Part shown: positions 48,354-56,475 of the stretch, piece by piece
Layout: each line of letters starts with the position of its first letter
Position numbering within the stretch: position 1 is the stretch's first letter
Origin: an uncultured Bacteroidales bacterium
Lineage (GTDB): Bacteria; Bacteroidota; Bacteroidia; Bacteroidales; Bacteroidaceae
NCBI GenBank assembly: GCA_902798425.1
Contig: CADBWR010000006.1
Coordinates: 62,001 to 126,000, forward strand
Direction of reading: 5' to 3'
Length of the DNA stretch: 64,000 bases
The notes under the pieces: model-generated
Told to the model about the DNA's origin: nothing
Seen by the model: only the letters and a program-made list of their open reading frames with translations
Database searches by the model: none
Made by a program: the position numbers and the translations under genes

Positions 48354-49663
48354 ACTATCAGCAGATAGTAGTTCTTCTTGCCCTTCTGAGCCAGCAGATA
48401 CTTACCATCGATGAGGTCGTCAGCAGTGATGAGACGGTTCTGGTCGGTCAGCTTCTCCTTGTTCAGCGAGACGCCACCACCCTGCACCATCTTGCGCATC
48501 TCTCCCTTCGAGGGGAATACGGGTGCCACGGTGGTCAGCAGTTCGATGGCGGGCTGTCCCAGTTGGTCAGCGCCAATCTCGTGCTTCTCCACACCGTCAA
48601 AGACATCGAGGAAGGTCTGCTCGTCCAGACGCTCCAAAGCCTCTTTGGTAGACTTGCCGAAGAGGATGTTAGAAGCCTCGATAGCCATATCCAGGTCTTC
48701 CTTCGAGTGAACCATTACGGTCACCTCCTCAGCCAGGCGCTTCTGCAGCACTCGGCGACCGGGATCCTGCTTGTGCTCCTCCACCAGTGCGTCGATGACG
48801 TCCTTCTCCAGCGAGGTGAATATCTTGATATAGCGCTCTGCGTCGTCGTCGCTGACGTTCAGCCAGAACTGATAGAAGCGGTAGGGCGAGGTGCGATTGC
48901 GGTCCAGCCAGATGTTGCCGCTCTCAGTCTTGCCAAACTTCTTGCCGTCGCTCTTGGTGATGAGCGGACAGGTCAGTGCGAAGGTCTCTACCTCGTTGCC
49001 CAGCGTGCGGCGAATCAGTTCTGTACCAGTAGTCATATTGCCCCACTGGTCGTTACCGCCCAGCTGCAGCTTCACGCCATAGTGCTGATAGAGATACAGG
49101 AAGTCGTAACCCTGCAGCAGCTGATAGGTGAACTCGGTGAATGACAGACCATCGCGGGCAGTACCGTTCAGGCGCTGCTGCACGCTCTCCTTGGCCATCA
49201 TGTAGTTGACGGTGATGTGCTTACCAACCTCACGGGCAAAGTCCAGGAAGGTGAAGTTCTTCATCCAGTCGTAGTTGTTAACCATGATGGCTTTATTCGA
49301 CTCCCCGCCTTGGGAGGGGTTGGGGGAGGTTTCAAAATCCAGGAACTTTGCCACCTGTTTCTTGATACATTCCTGGTTGTGGCGCAGCGTCTCGTCGTTC
49401 AGCAAGTTACGCTCCTGTGACTTACCAGAGGGGTCGCCTATCATACCCGTAGCACCGCCCACCAAGATGACAGGACGGTGACCACAGCGCTGCAGATGGC
49501 GCAGCATCATAATGCCACAGAGGTGACCAATGTGCAGTGAGTCTGCCGTAGGGTCTGTACCCAGATAGGCGGTCACCATCTCTTTCTGCAACAACTCCTC
49601 CGTTCCTGGCATCATCTGTGCCAGCATACCACGCCAGCGCAGTTCTTCAACGAAATTCTTCAT
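48347..49663 (-). CDS. tyrS: Tyrosyl-tRNA synthetase
   Basis: TyrS charges tRNA-Tyr. 438 residues from the ATG at 49663; the longer frame to 49831 crosses promoter sequence. Class I signatures are LHIGHL and KFGKTESGN; a C-terminal S4 RNA-binding domain holds [13 protein letters not shown]. Residues about 112-121 ([10 protein letters not shown]) come from a palindromic element at 49301-49330 inserted in frame between KFLDFE and the [12 protein letters not shown] region. Transcribed from a -7 box at 49697-49704, with its own terminator. Confidence 0.95.
   Translation of the reverse strand: MKNFVEELRWRGMLAQMMPGTEELLQKEMVTAYLGTDPTADSLHIGHLCGIMMLRHLQRCGHRPVILVGGATGMIGDPSGKSQERNLLNDETLRHNQECIKKQVAKFLDFETSPNPSQGGESNKAIMVNNYDWMKNFTFLDFAREVGKHITVNYMMAKESVQQRLNGTARDGLSFTEFTYQLLQGYDFLYLYQHYGVKLQLGGNDQWGNMTTGTELIRRTLGNEVETFALTCPLITKSDGKKFGKTESGNIWLDRNRTSPYRFYQFWLNVSDDDAERYIKIFTSLEKDVIDALVEEHKQDPGRRVLQKRLAEEVTVMVHSKEDLDMAIEASNILFGKSTKEALERLDEQTFLDVFDGVEKHEIGADQLGQPAIELLTTVAPVFPSKGEMRKMVQGGGVSLNKEKLTDQNRLITADDLIDGKYLLAQKGKKNYYLLIVK
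49301..49330 (-). repeat. GC-rich palindromic element inside tyrS
   Basis: Sense strand ACCTCCCCCAACCCC then TCCCAAGGCGGGGAG, near-identical to the rnr copy. Confidence 0.8.
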
Positions 49664-49696
49664 ATCTTTTATACCTATTATATTCTTTTGAGGTCG

Positions 49697-49704
49697 CAAA
49701 ATTA
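49697..49704 (-). promoter_or_regulatory. Predicted -7 box of tyrS
   Basis: Minus strand TAATTTTG, 33 nt from the ATG. Confidence 0.55.
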
Positions 49705-49802
49705 CGAAAAAGAAAGCACAATACAAAGCAAAAAGACATTTTTTTGCTTTTATTGTCGAGCGAAAGTACTTTCGAGACGAAGTCTCAAAGTTACGAAAAA
49801 GT

Positions 49803-49844
49803 GAGGACGAGGTTTCACTGCACTCAGTCAAAACACCCGTCCTC
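49803..49844 (-). terminator. Possible terminator of the 49871-52036 unit
   Basis: GAGGACG (49803-49809) pairs with CGTCCTC (49838-49844), with an imperfect inner stem and a minus-strand TTTTT after it. The long loop weakens the call. Just beyond, CGAAAGTACTTTCG is a perfect palindrome and GAGAC-GAA-GTCTC a hairpin. Confidence 0.5.
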
Positions 49845-49870
49845 TCAGCATTACTACTATAAACGTCTAT

Positions 49871-50065
49871 TTAAAAGTTATCATAGTCAACACCCGACTC
49901 ATCAAAGAGCGACGACTCGTCATCGCCAAAGAACTCGCGGGCTCCGAAATCTGAGGAATCCGTAATAGTGGCATCCGTTGTATCCAGACCTCCAGAGAGT
50001 GCCAACATACCTTGAGTCTCTATCTTTACCACCTCAAGTTGTGGTGTCATATATATCTTTTTCAT
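49871..50065 (-). CDS. Short peptide gene (64 aa) paired with the secreted protein
   Basis: 64 residues, N-terminus MKKIYMTPQLEVVKIETQGMLALSGG, then a Thr/Asp/Ser-rich acidic C-terminal half ending in aromatic and acidic residues (DESGVDYDNF). It shares Y-x-T-P, I15 and M20-L-A-x-S with the peptides at 6215-6355 and 52753-52896. It lies 42 bp downstream of the secreted protein gene on the same strand. No signal peptide or known domain. Ribosomal-peptide precursor or chaperone/secretion partner are possible; neither is shown. Confidence 0.65.
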   Translation of the reverse strand: MKKIYMTPQLEVVKIETQGMLALSGGLDTTDATITDSSDFGAREFFGDDESSLFDESGVDYDNF

Positions 50066-50080
50066 TGTCTATTCTTTTTT

Positions 50081-50108
50081 CATTCTTCATTCTTTATTCT
50101 TCACTCTT
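50081..50108 (-). repeat. Four CATTCTT-type heptads between secreted protein and peptide genes
   Basis: CATTCTT, CATTCTT, TATTCTT, CACTCTT on the plus strand, ending at the last base of the secreted gene's stop codon. Confidence 0.7.
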
Positions 50109-52036
50109 CATTTCAAAACGACCTTCTTGCCGTTCACGATGTACAGACCCTTCTGAGGCTGAGCGACCTTGCGACCCTGCAGGTCGTACCAGGCTCCCTC
50201 GCCTTGGGAGAGGGCTGGGGTGAGGTTCTTCACTCTTACCTCGTTCACACCAGTCACCTCGTCATCAAAGACGAACTCCAGGCCACGAGCTAAACCATCT
50301 ACTGAGCTCTTCGACACCTTCAGATAAGCCTTGTCGGCAGGAATAGCGGTAGTACTTGGAACAAATTTGCGGAAGGTCAGCGGATTTGAATCCTTCACCA
50401 GTCCGAAGTAATAGTAAGAATCCTCGCCTGTGAATGTAGTGCCATCATTATTAACCAGGAAGTCGTTGCCTTCTACAGCAGTACCAGTAGCAGCTACAGG
50501 AATGTTCACCGTGCCAGTACCCGTCAGCAGCACACCCGTGTTAGCAGGCACTGTCTGGTTCAGAGGAGTAAAGGTCACTGTCGTTCCGCTTACGCTGGCC
50601 TTATAGGCTATCACACCGCTTGGCAGATTAGCCGTTGTCAGGTCAAGAGCATACGGACTTGCAAAGGTTGCATAGCCGTTAGTGCCGAGAGTGGCGGGAA
50701 CGGTAGCGGGAACAGATTCTACATAGACATAGTCTAATTCCAAGTTACTATTATACGCTGTATTGTTGTTGATTACGATAGAATACTGTTTACCATCATT
50801 AGGAATTGTAATAGTAGCTGTATTTGCCGCTTCATAACCACCTCTTGCCCATCCTGGGAATGAGGTGCTAAGGTCTGTCAAGTCACCATCTGCATCGCGT
50901 AGGAACAATGCAACAGATTCTGTTCCGTCACCAGCAGACCTATTGTTTCTTGCTTGCAGTGTAATATTATAAATACCCGCAGCTAATTCATCTGTATATA
51001 TATAACTATTTGCGCTCAAGCGTTTTGACATACCATTAGAGCGCCAATTGAGATAATTTCCATTAGCAGACCATGAGCCAGCACCAAGTGTCATATTTTC
51101 AATCTCAGCAAAATAAACTACGTTATCCCATGCTTCAAATGTCGTAATATTTACTGCTGTAGCAGCACTTACATTCTCAAATGAAACACCATATCCAGGA
51201 GAAACTGCATTTACAGCGACGAAATACCACTTACCGTCATATTTATATGCCTTACTATAATAGAGGGTTTCGCTTTCACCTTCATAAACATCTGTACCTA
51301 TAGAAGAAAGAGGTTTGTCACCTGCCAGCAAATTTACCATACATGAGAATTTAGCTGACTCAGTCACATTAATATCAAGATTGTTATCTCCCTCAGCTAC
51401 TGTCAGTTTTGTAACTTGGCCTCCATCTGTGACATATTTTTTACCACCCTCAATGAAAGTGCTTAAAATAGGTATTTCTGTTCCAACTGCCACATCCGTA
51501 CCAGAAACAGTCTTCACTGTTTCACCAGAAGCCTTGTAGTTTATTGTATAATTACCAGTTTTAACAGTATTGTCTTTCTCCATCACAAAGGCAGCCATAA
51601 TACCAGAATAGCGATTTAGAGTAAAAGACACACTCGTTCCTGCACTAGTAATATCATAAACTGTGTATCCAGTAGATGTGGATAGGCTACTATTTGGGGT
51701 ACCTTTGTCAATAGTTATAGTTACAGCGTCACCATTAGTGTTATATGTTTCAATAATCAATATGTCTGTTGCAGCTACAGAAATAGTTACAACACCAGAG
51801 CGGGTACCGCTTCCAAAATTATGAAGTCCATATCCACCACCATCACGATAGCGCACGTCATTTGATGTTGGGAGAACTGCTGGAGTATTGTTCTGGAAAT
51901 TGTAAAAAGCCTTGGCTTTATAACCAGTAACGACAAGACCATCAGTCAGGGTTTTTGTGTATCCCCACACACTCTGCCCCACAAGGCACAATAAAGCCAC
52001 GAGAAGCGTCTTAGTTAGTAAAAAATGTTTTTTCAT
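50108..52036 (-). CDS. Secreted beta-rich protein with Prevotella-type C-terminal tail
   Basis: 642 residues. Signal peptide MKKHFLLTKTLLVALLCLVG with cleavage near residue 25. The body is beta-rich and Thr/Ser/Gly-rich; MTLGAGSWSANGNYLNWRSN and YNITLQARNN suggest a carbohydrate-binding-type jelly roll around residues 305-430. The C-terminus WYDLQGRKVAQPQKG LYIVNGKKVVLK is nearly identical to that of the 52946 protein, although the bodies differ. The joint before the tail (residues 604-615, LTPALSQGEGA) is a palindromic repeat element (50193-50226). No catalytic motif recognised. Confidence 0.72.
   Translation of the reverse strand: MKKHFLLTKTLLVALLCLVGQSVWGYTKTLTDGLVVTGYKAKAFYNFQNNTPAVLPTSNDVRYRDGGGYGLHNFGSGTRSGVVTISVAATDILIIETYNTNGDAVTITIDKGTPNSSLSTSTGYTVYDITSAGTSVSFTLNRYSGIMAAFVMEKDNTVKTGNYTINYKASGETVKTVSGTDVAVGTEIPILSTFIEGGKKYVTDGGQVTKLTVAEGDNNLDINVTESAKFSCMVNLLAGDKPLSSIGTDVYEGESETLYYSKAYKYDGKWYFVAVNAVSPGYGVSFENVSAATAVNITTFEAWDNVVYFAEIENMTLGAGSWSANGNYLNWRSNGMSKRLSANSYIYTDELAAGIYNITLQARNNRSAGDGTESVALFLRDADGDLTDLSTSFPGWARGGYEAANTATITIPNDGKQYSIVINNNTAYNSNLELDYVYVESVPATVPATLGTNGYATFASPYALDLTTANLPSGVIAYKASVSGTTVTFTPLNQTVPANTGVLLTGTGTVNIPVAATGTAVEGNDFLVNNDGTTFTGEDSYYYFGLVKDSNPLTFRKFVPSTTAIPADKAYLKVSKSSVDGLARGLEFVFDDEVTGVNEVRVKNLTPALSQGEGAWYDLQGRKVAQPQKGLYIVNGKKVVLK
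50193..50226 (-). repeat. GC-rich palindromic element inside the secreted protein gene
   Basis: Sense strand ACCTCACCCCAGCCCTC then TCCCAAGGCGAGGGAGC; it encodes LTPALSQGEGA just before the C-terminal tail. Confidence 0.75.
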
Positions 52037-52130
52037 AAAAGTGATTTGTTAGTATTTAATTACGTTTTATTCAGTAGTAGAGGCTCGCATCAGGCAAGCT
52101 ATTGGTCCGCGCACAACACACATTCCGTTG

Positions 52131-52151
52131 CAAAGGTAACACTTATCTTTG
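52131..52151. promoter_or_regulatory. Palindromic promoter element, copy 1 (drives 52036 gene)
   Basis: CAAAGGTAA, 3 nt, TTATCTTTG. Minus strand gives TACCTTTG, about 95 nt upstream of the ATG at 52036; plus strand gives TATCTTTG pointing away. Confidence 0.65.
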
Positions 52152-52691
52152 TAATTACCAAGCATTTTGAGAATTATTTTGGTTCACAAGCAATTAGGTG
52201 ACAACATGCTTCAACACGAGAAGTGCACCTAAAAAAATGATGTATTTCCAATTCACACAGTTTTGTTTAAGACACCACACTCCACACAAATCTCTCGGAA
52301 CGCCCGTCTGCAGAGGGGGGCAATGGTGTGGAGTGTTGATTTAAGACTCCACCAACACTCCACCGACACTCCACCGAGACATCCCCTGTTTCTCCTCGTT
52401 GACAAACCAGTAAAGCAATTCTCAGAACCGTTTTGAGGGAGGGGGGAGTGTGTGTGGAGTGTTGGGGGAGTCTTGGGGGAGTCTTGGGGGAGTGTTGGAG
52501 CAACACTCCACACACCGCAAACCCTTTACACATCGGCGTTTCAGAAGATTGGGGGGAGTGGTGAGGTCTTTGGCGATTTTCGCCTGTTCTGCGTCAACCC
52601 TCTCGAAAAAATACAGCTATCAGCCTATCCCGCAACTGGCTCAGCCTGTCCCACGTCTGGGTCAGCCTGTCCCGCATCTGTATCAGCTGTA

Positions 52692-52727
52692 TAAAAAAAA
52701 GAGCGGAGCCCCATTACGAAGCTCCGC
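52692..52727 (-). terminator. Terminator of the 52753-55579 unit
   Basis: GCGGAGC (52703-52709) pairs with GCTCCGC (52721-52727); the minus strand then reads TCTTTTTTTTAT. Confidence 0.85.
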
Positions 52728-52752
52728 CCTCACTATACATGAATGTCTGTTA

Positions 52753-52896
52753 TTAATACTCGTCCTCCCAGTCGTAGCTACGAGACATACCTGGTCCCGT
52801 AGCATTTTCGCCACTCATGGGCACTGATGCAGCAAGCATCTGATTAGTCTGTATCTTTACCACTTCCATCTGTGGTGTCATATATGTCTTTTTCAT
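52753..52896 (-). CDS. Short peptide gene (47 aa) paired with the secreted protein
   Basis: 47 residues: MKKTYMTPQMEVVKIQTNQMLAASVP, then SGENATGPGMSRSYDWEDEY. It was found by reading the minus strand after the 52946 gene; the start is 49 bp beyond that gene's stop and the gene ends before a strong terminator. Residues 1-24 are about 60-70% identical to the 49871 peptide, while the C-terminal part differs completely, the pattern expected of a conserved leader with a variable core. Function unknown. Confidence 0.68.
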   Translation of the reverse strand: MKKTYMTPQMEVVKIQTNQMLAASVPMSGENATGPGMSRSYDWEDEY

Positions 52897-52945
52897 TGTC
52901 TATTCTTTTTTTGTTTGGAAAGAAATTTTGATTAATTATGGGAAA

Positions 52946-55579
52946 TTATTTCACCATTACCTTCTTGCCGTTCACGATGTACAGGCCCTTCTGAGGCTGA
53001 GCAACCTTACGGCCCTGCAGGTCAAACCACTCACTTCTTACATCTTCCTTCTGACTTCTTACCTCGTTCACACCAGTTACATCGTCATCCTCGAAGATCA
53101 TTGTCATACGGGCAGTAGCAGCTGGGGCAGGAGCCAAAGTAGTAGCAAAGTGCAGATAAGCACGGTTTGTAGCTACTTCCTGATCATTGGCGAAGTAGAA
53201 GCCGACATTACCACCAACTTTGTTAAGAATCATGTTGGTGTAATCACCGACTGTTGTTGCGACAGCAGCGCCAGTTCCTGCTACGAGGTCGTTGTCGCTT
53301 ACAGCAGCAGCACCAGTCATTACAGGAATATCCTCTATCTTGCCACCATCCTTATAGAGAAGGACTGGAGTGCCTGCAGGAACATTGTTTACCTTTGTAA
53401 GTGTAGCAACACCCTTTGAAGAAACCTTAACCTTGTATGCCTCGATTTCTGTAGCAGAGAAGTCAAGGTCATAGTCGCTGTTTACGTAAGTAGCAAAGCC
53501 AGCCTCGGTAACGGTGACAGAAACTTTAGGAGTCAATACCAAATAGTCAATACGTCCATTATCATTATATGTACCATCCGTATTCTTAAATTTCAAAGCA
53601 GCACCATCAGGAATTGTTACAGTCTTTGTAACCGTTCCATTTCCGCTGGGACAATCAATCGTTAATTCAGTATCAGTTTCAACTCCACCTTTTACGGTAT
53701 AAAGATACAACTTTCCTGCTGATGAATTGCTATTTGCATAAGGAATTGTCAGTGTATAAACACCACCTGCAATCTCTTCAGGAGTAGAAAGAGCGTTTGA
53801 TTTGTTTACTCGCGAACGAACTCCTCCTGAATAAGATTTATTTGTTTCATCTGTTCTTCCACCAGATAAAGACTCAAATTCATAGAAGTATTTTGCAGCT
53901 GTAGCAGTATATGTTACTTCATTATCACCAGCCGCAGTTACATCAACATAACAAGTCGCTGTAGAATACCAAGTTTCTCCTACTTTAATATATTTGTGTA
54001 ACTGAAGGGTTTTCGTTTCTCCTTCATATCCCGAAACTGAAGCAATATCGGCTTGGAGAGGTGAGCCTCCGCAGACTGCACTGGCTGTTGCCGTGAATGC
54101 TTCATGCTTATCATAAACAACCGTTAACTCAGCCGTTCCGCCAGCAACGACTTCTACGCCACCGCCATCATTCTTATAAGTATATTTATTGCCGCCACCA
54201 TAATAAACGGCCATATCACCAGAATTTGCATTCACGATTGTTCCTACTTCTCCAACACGAACTTCATCAGACTTCACTGTAGCGCCATTATTGTCTTGGA
54301 AGTGAACGGTATAATTAGCATAAGTTACGTCAGAGGGCTTTTCAGATACCATAAAACTTACCAACCCCATATCTTGAGAGTAGTTCTTTTGAGCCTGAGT
54401 ATTACCCATTGCTATAGTATTATAGGTTGCAGAACCGGATAAGGATATATCTGAAAGAGAAATACTTGCCTGCTTAGTTGTTGAGCCATATGTTGCAGAT
54501 AAGCCTTTAATAGTAAGATTTGCCACAGTATTTGTGGCAGTATTTATTTCAATATGAATATTCCAAATGTCATTGTCACGCTTGTAATTTTTTAAGCAAG
54601 CATCAGTTATTGCATTAGACACACCATTCAAGACAACAAAGCCGTTCTGATTCTGTGCAGAACATTTGATTTCTATATCACTACCTATTTTCAAATAATT
54701 ATAATTATTAGTGCCATAAGCAGAACCTACATTCCAAATAGCATCAATAAATAAAGTAGAATTTGCTGATGGACTTAACTGTGAAGAATTGGTGATTTCA
54801 TAAGAATTAGTATGACCACTATCTTTTGTTGATGCAATATACAAGCCTTTTGTTGCATTTATAGAAGCTGTACCATTTGAATTAGTCTGTACCCACTTGC
54901 CATCGGCAATATCAGCAGCAGTCCAAGCTGTTGTGTATCCACGCTCATAAAGAGGAGTATAGTTTGTTACATTGCTTTCTGCATCTGTATATGTAACACT
55001 TGTTACAACGAAATGAGCCTCCTCTTCAGTGATGTAGATATCATATTCTTCTTCGGCACCTACAGCCACGGTCCATGTTCCACCATAGTATTTTTCAGTA
55101 TTACCTGCAGTAGTTCCAAGAACGTTAGATGTATGAGTAATAGTAAATTGATTGCCTGCAGCATTACGCGAAATAGTAATGGTTACATTCGCGCCATTAT
55201 AGGCAGTCTGGAAATTCTCAACATCTGTATAAGCCATTACTGGTGTATAACTTGGAGTAGGACCATCACCTGCTTGCCATTGATTGCCACGAGCTTCGCA
55301 ATCGAAGTATTTACCTCCCAGATTACCTTCTACAACCCAATTCTTCCAATAATTAGCATTATTGCCATCATTAAAGTTTGTCAGAGTGTACACATAAGTC
55401 TCACCTGCAGCAATCTTGACTTTCTTTGTTGCATATTCAAAGTTTCCTGAATTTGTTGCAGTACCGACTTGTCCAGTCCATGTTGTCAGAAAGTTGCTAG
55501 CACCCCACACCGAACTCGTCCCTCCCACGAGACATACCAATGCCACGAGGAGTGTTTTCATTAGTAGATGTTTTTTCAT
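52946..55579 (-). CDS. Large secreted beta-rich protein with Prevotella-type C-terminal tail
   Basis: 877 residues. Signal peptide MKKHLLMKTLLVALVCLVG, cleavage near residue 26. The body is a chain of beta-rich domains: an N-terminal lectin-like part (to about residue 200), MucBP-like repeats around 415-490 (YTVHFQDNNGATVKSDEVRVGEVGTIV), and a later region resembling the 50108 protein. The tail WFDLQGRKVAQPQKG LYIVNGKKVMVK matches that protein. Just before the tail, four heptads (53034-53061) encode RSQKEDVRSE. Likely surface-exposed; substrate unknown. Confidence 0.72.
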   Translation of the reverse strand: MKKHLLMKTLLVALVCLVGGTSSVWGASNFLTTWTGQVGTATNSGNFEYATKKVKIAAGETYVYTLTNFNDGNNANYWKNWVVEGNLGGKYFDCEARGNQWQAGDGPTPSYTPVMAYTDVENFQTAYNGANVTITISRNAAGNQFTITHTSNVLGTTAGNTEKYYGGTWTVAVGAEEEYDIYITEEEAHFVVTSVTYTDAESNVTNYTPLYERGYTTAWTAADIADGKWVQTNSNGTASINATKGLYIASTKDSGHTNSYEITNSSQLSPSANSTLFIDAIWNVGSAYGTNNYNYLKIGSDIEIKCSAQNQNGFVVLNGVSNAITDACLKNYKRDNDIWNIHIEINTATNTVANLTIKGLSATYGSTTKQASISLSDISLSGSATYNTIAMGNTQAQKNYSQDMGLVSFMVSEKPSDVTYANYTVHFQDNNGATVKSDEVRVGEVGTIVNANSGDMAVYYGGGNKYTYKNDGGGVEVVAGGTAELTVVYDKHEAFTATASAVCGGSPLQADIASVSGYEGETKTLQLHKYIKVGETWYSTATCYVDVTAAGDNEVTYTATAAKYFYEFESLSGGRTDETNKSYSGGVRSRVNKSNALSTPEEIAGGVYTLTIPYANSNSSAGKLYLYTVKGGVETDTELTIDCPSGNGTVTKTVTIPDGAALKFKNTDGTYNDNGRIDYLVLTPKVSVTVTEAGFATYVNSDYDLDFSATEIEAYKVKVSSKGVATLTKVNNVPAGTPVLLYKDGGKIEDIPVMTGAAAVSDNDLVAGTGAAVATTVGDYTNMILNKVGGNVGFYFANDQEVATNRAYLHFATTLAPAPAATARMTMIFEDDDVTGVNEVRSQKEDVRSEWFDLQGRKVAQPQKGLYIVNGKKVMVK
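53034..53061 (-). repeat. Four CTTCTTA-type heptads inside coding sequence before the tail
   Basis: Plus strand CTTCTTA, CATCTTC, CTTCTGA, CTTCTTA. They occupy the same joint that carries a palindromic element in the 50108 paralogue. Confidence 0.75.
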
Positions 55580-55700
55580 TTTGTTAGTTTTTAATTATTT
55601 GTTATTAGACATAAATATTTAGTAGTCGTTTTCAGTATCTGTGGGCATCGCTACACCCATGTCGACACACAGCACACTTGTTGAAACAATTGCACTCGGC

Positions 55701-55781
55701 TGCAAAGGTAACACTTATCTTTGTAATCTCCAAAAAAAAGAGAGAAATAATTTAGTCTACTTACTAAATCCTTCTTTCAAG
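55701..55781. repeat. 81-bp direct repeat, left copy
   Basis: Matches 56841-56922 with about three differences. It includes the palindromic promoter element and the last codons and stop of the 55757 gene. Confidence 0.85.
55703..55723. promoter_or_regulatory. Palindromic promoter element, copy 2 (drives 55579 gene)
   Basis: CAAAGGTAA, 3 nt, TTATCTTTG, identical to copy 1; minus-strand TACCTTTG lies about 124 nt before the ATG at 55579. Confidence 0.65.
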
Positions 55782-56248
55782 TCGCTTCCTATCATGGTTG
55801 CAAACACTGAATGCATCTCTCGATAGATTACATGGAAGAAATATGTTTCCTCAATACCATTTATTTCTACCACCGATAATCGAACATCATGAATGCCATG
55901 CAACTTCGCATACCTTTGGAACATCAAGTCGAACAACCTACTTCTATATTCCTGAGGAGGCATCTTGTTCTTCTTAGTTTTAGGAATAGGGTTAATAAAA
56001 TCGCAATAATAACAGAGAATAACGTCGTCATTTTGAAGAAAGACTTTTGCAATGGTATCCTCAAGAGCAGCCAATACTTCGTGTCCAGTAGTATTGTTAC
56101 CTGATAAACGACGTAATTCGATTCCGACTACATGAATGTTACCAAGAGATTTTAAGACCTCAGGAGATAACACTCTGCCTTCTTCGGTTATGGTAATATG
56201 GTACACGTCACCCTCTGGCGACTTAAATATTCTGATTAGGTCTTCCAT
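55757..56248 (-). CDS. Uncharacterised protein, toxin-like second gene of a pair
   Basis: 163 residues; I do not recognise the family. The N-terminal half is beta-rich (IRIFKSPEGDVYHITITEEGRVL), followed by CYYCDFINPIPKTKKNKMPPQEYRSRLFDLMFQRYA, which is basic and helical, and a C-terminal beta/helix part. It begins 2 bp after a 52-residue upstream gene, an arrangement typical of antitoxin-toxin pairs. Its 3' end lies inside the 81-bp direct repeat, so the C-terminus DLKEGFSK is duplicated at 56900-56922. Confidence 0.6.
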   Translation of the reverse strand: MEDLIRIFKSPEGDVYHITITEEGRVLSPEVLKSLGNIHVVGIELRRLSGNNTTGHEVLAALEDTIAKVFLQNDDVILCYYCDFINPIPKTKKNKMPPQEYRSRLFDLMFQRYAKLHGIHDVRLSVVEINGIEETYFFHVIYREMHSVFATMIGSDLKEGFSK

Positions 56249-56250
56249 TG

Positions 56251-56406
56251 TTACAGCTGGACGACCTCTACATCTTTATAGTCACCTGCATCCCAACGTT
56301 CTTGAATAGTTTGGAGGCGTTGAGCTTTATCCTCTCCTATCGTACGCATCTTGTCCAAGACTTTTCTTGATGCATTCTTGATAGTTATATATTCAACTTG
56401 TACCAT
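56251..56406 (-). CDS. Small protein, antitoxin-like first gene of a pair
   Basis: 51 residues from the ATG at 56406 (MVQVEYITIKNASRKVLDKM), with a helical middle and an acidic end (WDAGDYKDVEVVQL). An upstream ATG at 56439 lies above the -7 box at 56428-56435 and cannot be transcribed from it. The size, IKNASRKVLDKM helix and 2-bp spacing to the next gene suggest a type II antitoxin, though no family was identified. Confidence 0.6.
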   Translation of the reverse strand: MVQVEYITIKNASRKVLDKMRTIGEDKAQRLQTIQERWDAGDYKDVEVVQL

Positions 56407-56427
56407 ATTGATAATGCTTTTATACTG

Positions 56428-56448
56428 CAAAGGTAACACTTATCTTTG
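56428..56448. promoter_or_regulatory. Palindromic promoter element, copy 3
   Basis: CAAAGGTAA, 3 nt, TTATCTTTG; minus-strand TACCTTTG is 21 nt before the ATG at 56406. Confidence 0.65.
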
Positions 56449-56475
56449 TAATCTCCAAAAAAAACGGCAAATAAT

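Larger units (their letters stand above)
52037..52752. repeat. Gene-free 716-bp spacer with three kinds of tandem repeat
   Basis: No convincing gene. From left: a palindromic promoter element (52131-52151); 11-bp-period blocks related to ACACTCCACCG (about 52345-52380) and GGGGGAGTCTT (52464-52496), with GTGGAGTGTTG/CAACACTCCAC inverted copies; three 21-bp units at 52620-52640, 52641-52661 and 52662-52682, bracketed by TACAGCT (52612-52618) and AGCTGTA (52685-52691). Open frames here only reflect the repeats. Confidence 0.75.

Noticed and set aside
52450..52827. 125-residue open frame in the repeat spacer
   Set aside because: Composed of translated tandem repeats and overlapping the opposite-strand short peptide gene; no independent support.
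52753..55579. Diversity-generating retroelement acting on the small peptides
   Set aside because: The C-terminal halves differ, but no reverse transcriptase or template repeat is visible in the window.
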